Shown one piece after another: positions 5,746-6,509 of a stretch of 6,509 nucleotides of DNA. A model generated the notes under the pieces. That model made no database searches. It was not told the origin of the DNA and was given only the letters and a program-made list of their open reading frames with translations. Where the stretch lies: assembly GCA_040905505.1 (NCBI GenBank), contig JBBDRL010000060.1, positions 1 through 6,509 of the forward strand, read 5' to 3'. A program made the position numbers and the translations under genes. This DNA comes from WHSP01 sp040905505. GTDB taxonomy: Bacteria > Gemmatimonadota > Gemmatimonadetes > Longimicrobiales > Longimicrobiaceae. Numbering within the stretch: the first letter of the stretch is position 1; each line of letters begins with the position of its first letter.

Positions 5746-6465
5746 CTACGACCGTTCTCTCACCTCCCTCCGTTGTCGTTGCGGTGTCCCGTCGGTCTTT
5801 TCGCTGTCCTTCGACTTGCGGAAGATCGTCACGTCTCGGGGAAGGTTCTCGACGTCCCATCCGTACCGCCGGCCGATCCACTCCATCGTTTCGGATCCGT
5901 AAAAGCTGACGTGTGTCGGATCGCGAGCATAGCGCCACTGCTCGAACGCGCGGGCTGGAGGCCGCCATTGCGTCATGATGCCCAGCAGCCCGCCGGGTCG
6001 CAGCAGCCGGTCGAGCAGGTCGAATTCACGGCGCGGATCGAAGAAGTGCTCGACGGTCTCCGTCGCGGCAACGAAGTCGAACGTCTGTCGCAGCACGGCC
6101 GCGCCTGGAGCGAAGAAAGGATCGTAGTCGGACACGACGAACCCGCGCTCCTCGAGCATCGTGGAGAGAGCGGGGCCCGGGCCGGATCCGAAGTCCAGTC
6201 CGCGGGCGCCGGGCTCGAGGCGCTCGGCGAGGGGAGTGGCGAGGCGGTCGAGGAAGGCGCGGTATCGCGGGTCCCCGGGATCGTTTTCATGATGCCCATA
6301 GTGCGACCGCTCCGCCTCTGGATCGAGGCGGTCGGCGGGATCCATGTGAATGAGCCCGCATTCCGCACACGCGTGATAGCGCCTGCCCTGGACCAGCGCG
6401 TGGGACCGCGTACCGCGACCGTGGCAGAGCGGGCAGCGGCGCGGTGCGGTCATCCCGGATGCCAT
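5746..6465 (-). CDS. Zinc-ribbon plus class I SAM-dependent methyltransferase
   Basis: A 239-residue cytoplasmic methyltransferase of the Methyltransf_23-like type. The N-terminus is a treble-clef or zinc-ribbon module, CPLC (Cys11, Cys14) and CAEC (Cys33, Cys36). The Rossmann domain follows with motif I LDFGSGPG (90-97), an acidic residue after strand 2 in VSDYDPF (Asp113/Asp115), motif IV-like ATETVEHFFDP (134-143), and post-motif LRPGGLLGI (155-163). The block RDPTHVSFYGSETMEW (181-196) is a conserved tail of this group. The last 23 residues are charged and low-complexity and may be disordered. The start ATG at 6463-6465 has GGAGGG five bases upstream; an ATG at 6453 is a weaker alternative. 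The substrate cannot be told: relatives annotated as quinone or sugar/lipid methylases are not reliable guides. It is convergent with rpsU and probably shares its terminator in reverse. Confidence 0.88.
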   Translation of the reverse strand: MASGMTAPRRCPLCHGRGTRSHALVQGRRYHACAECGLIHMDPADRLDPEAERSHYGHHENDPGDPRYRAFLDRLATPLAERLEPGARGLDFGSGPGPALSTMLEERGFVVSDYDPFFAPGAAVLRQTFDFVAATETVEHFFDPRREFDLLDRLLRPGGLLGIMTQWRPPARAFEQWRYARDPTHVSFYGSETMEWIGRRYGWDVENLPRDVTIFRKSKDSEKTDGTPQRQRREVRERS

Positions 6466-6488
6466 TCGGGCCCTCCAGGTCCCGACAC

Positions 6489-6509
6489 GTCATCCCGAAC
6501 GCAGTGAGG
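6489..6509. repeat. Start of a probable dispersed intergenic repeat, cut by the window edge
   Basis: The window ends in GTCATCCCGAACGCAGTGA plus GG. I recall GTCATCCCGA(A/G)CG-AGTGAGG-like strings as common interspersed intergenic repeats in several bacterial phyla; this is memory, not a search. Only the first 21 bases are visible, so the element's extent and folding cannot be judged. Confidence 0.4.

Noticed and set aside
5458..6507. 349-codon plus-strand open frame across the rpsU end and the methyltransferase
   Set aside because: It runs through the rpsU gene in another frame, through its terminator, and antisense to the methyltransferase; the sequence has no family signature.
1..6509. 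A defence, toxin-antitoxin, mobile or biosynthetic system
   Set aside because: No transposase, integrase, nuclease, toxin or biosynthetic core gene is present, and the seven genes are unrelated housekeeping or metabolic families.

Overview
The window is a GC-rich stretch of bacterial chromosome with seven protein genes and no recognisable tRNA, rRNA, CRISPR array, transposase or phage gene. The combination of a long basic bS21, an exported two-domain M1 peptidase, a SlyD-type FKBP, and terminator-like hairpins that mostly lack U-tracts would suit Gemmatimonadota or a related phylum. That placement is an inference from protein style, not a proven assignment.

Layout, left to right. 1-167 is the non-coding tail behind the first gene, with two GC hairpins. 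168-1802 (minus) is a GH13 alpha-glucosidase with its full catalytic triad and a valine after the nucleophile, as in isomaltase-type enzymes. About 130 bp upstream lies a small YciI-family protein (1932-2228, minus) that may share its transcript; the gap holds two perfect hairpins. A divergent spacer leads to a plus-strand cold-shock protein (2357-2572). Between it and the convergent M1 metallopeptidase gene (2708-4390, minus) stand two long hairpins. A non-coding gap of about 227 bp follows, then a SlyD-like FKBP prolyl isomerase (4618-5046, minus). A spacer of about 300 bp separates it from the divergent ribosomal protein bS21 gene (rpsU, 5346-5561, plus), which ends in the one textbook intrinsic terminator of the window (5584-5617). 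Convergent to it is a zinc-ribbon/SAM-methyltransferase gene (5746-6465, minus). The right edge carries the start of what looks like a dispersed intergenic repeat.

The genes do not form one pathway. GH13 handles oligosaccharides. The M1 enzyme probably degrades peptides outside the cytoplasm. Csp, FKBP and bS21 belong to RNA chaperoning, protein folding and translation initiation. The window reads as ordinary housekeeping chromosome. I found no convincing undescribed multi-gene system; the points worth checking are residue substitutions in known families, start-site choices and RNA structures.
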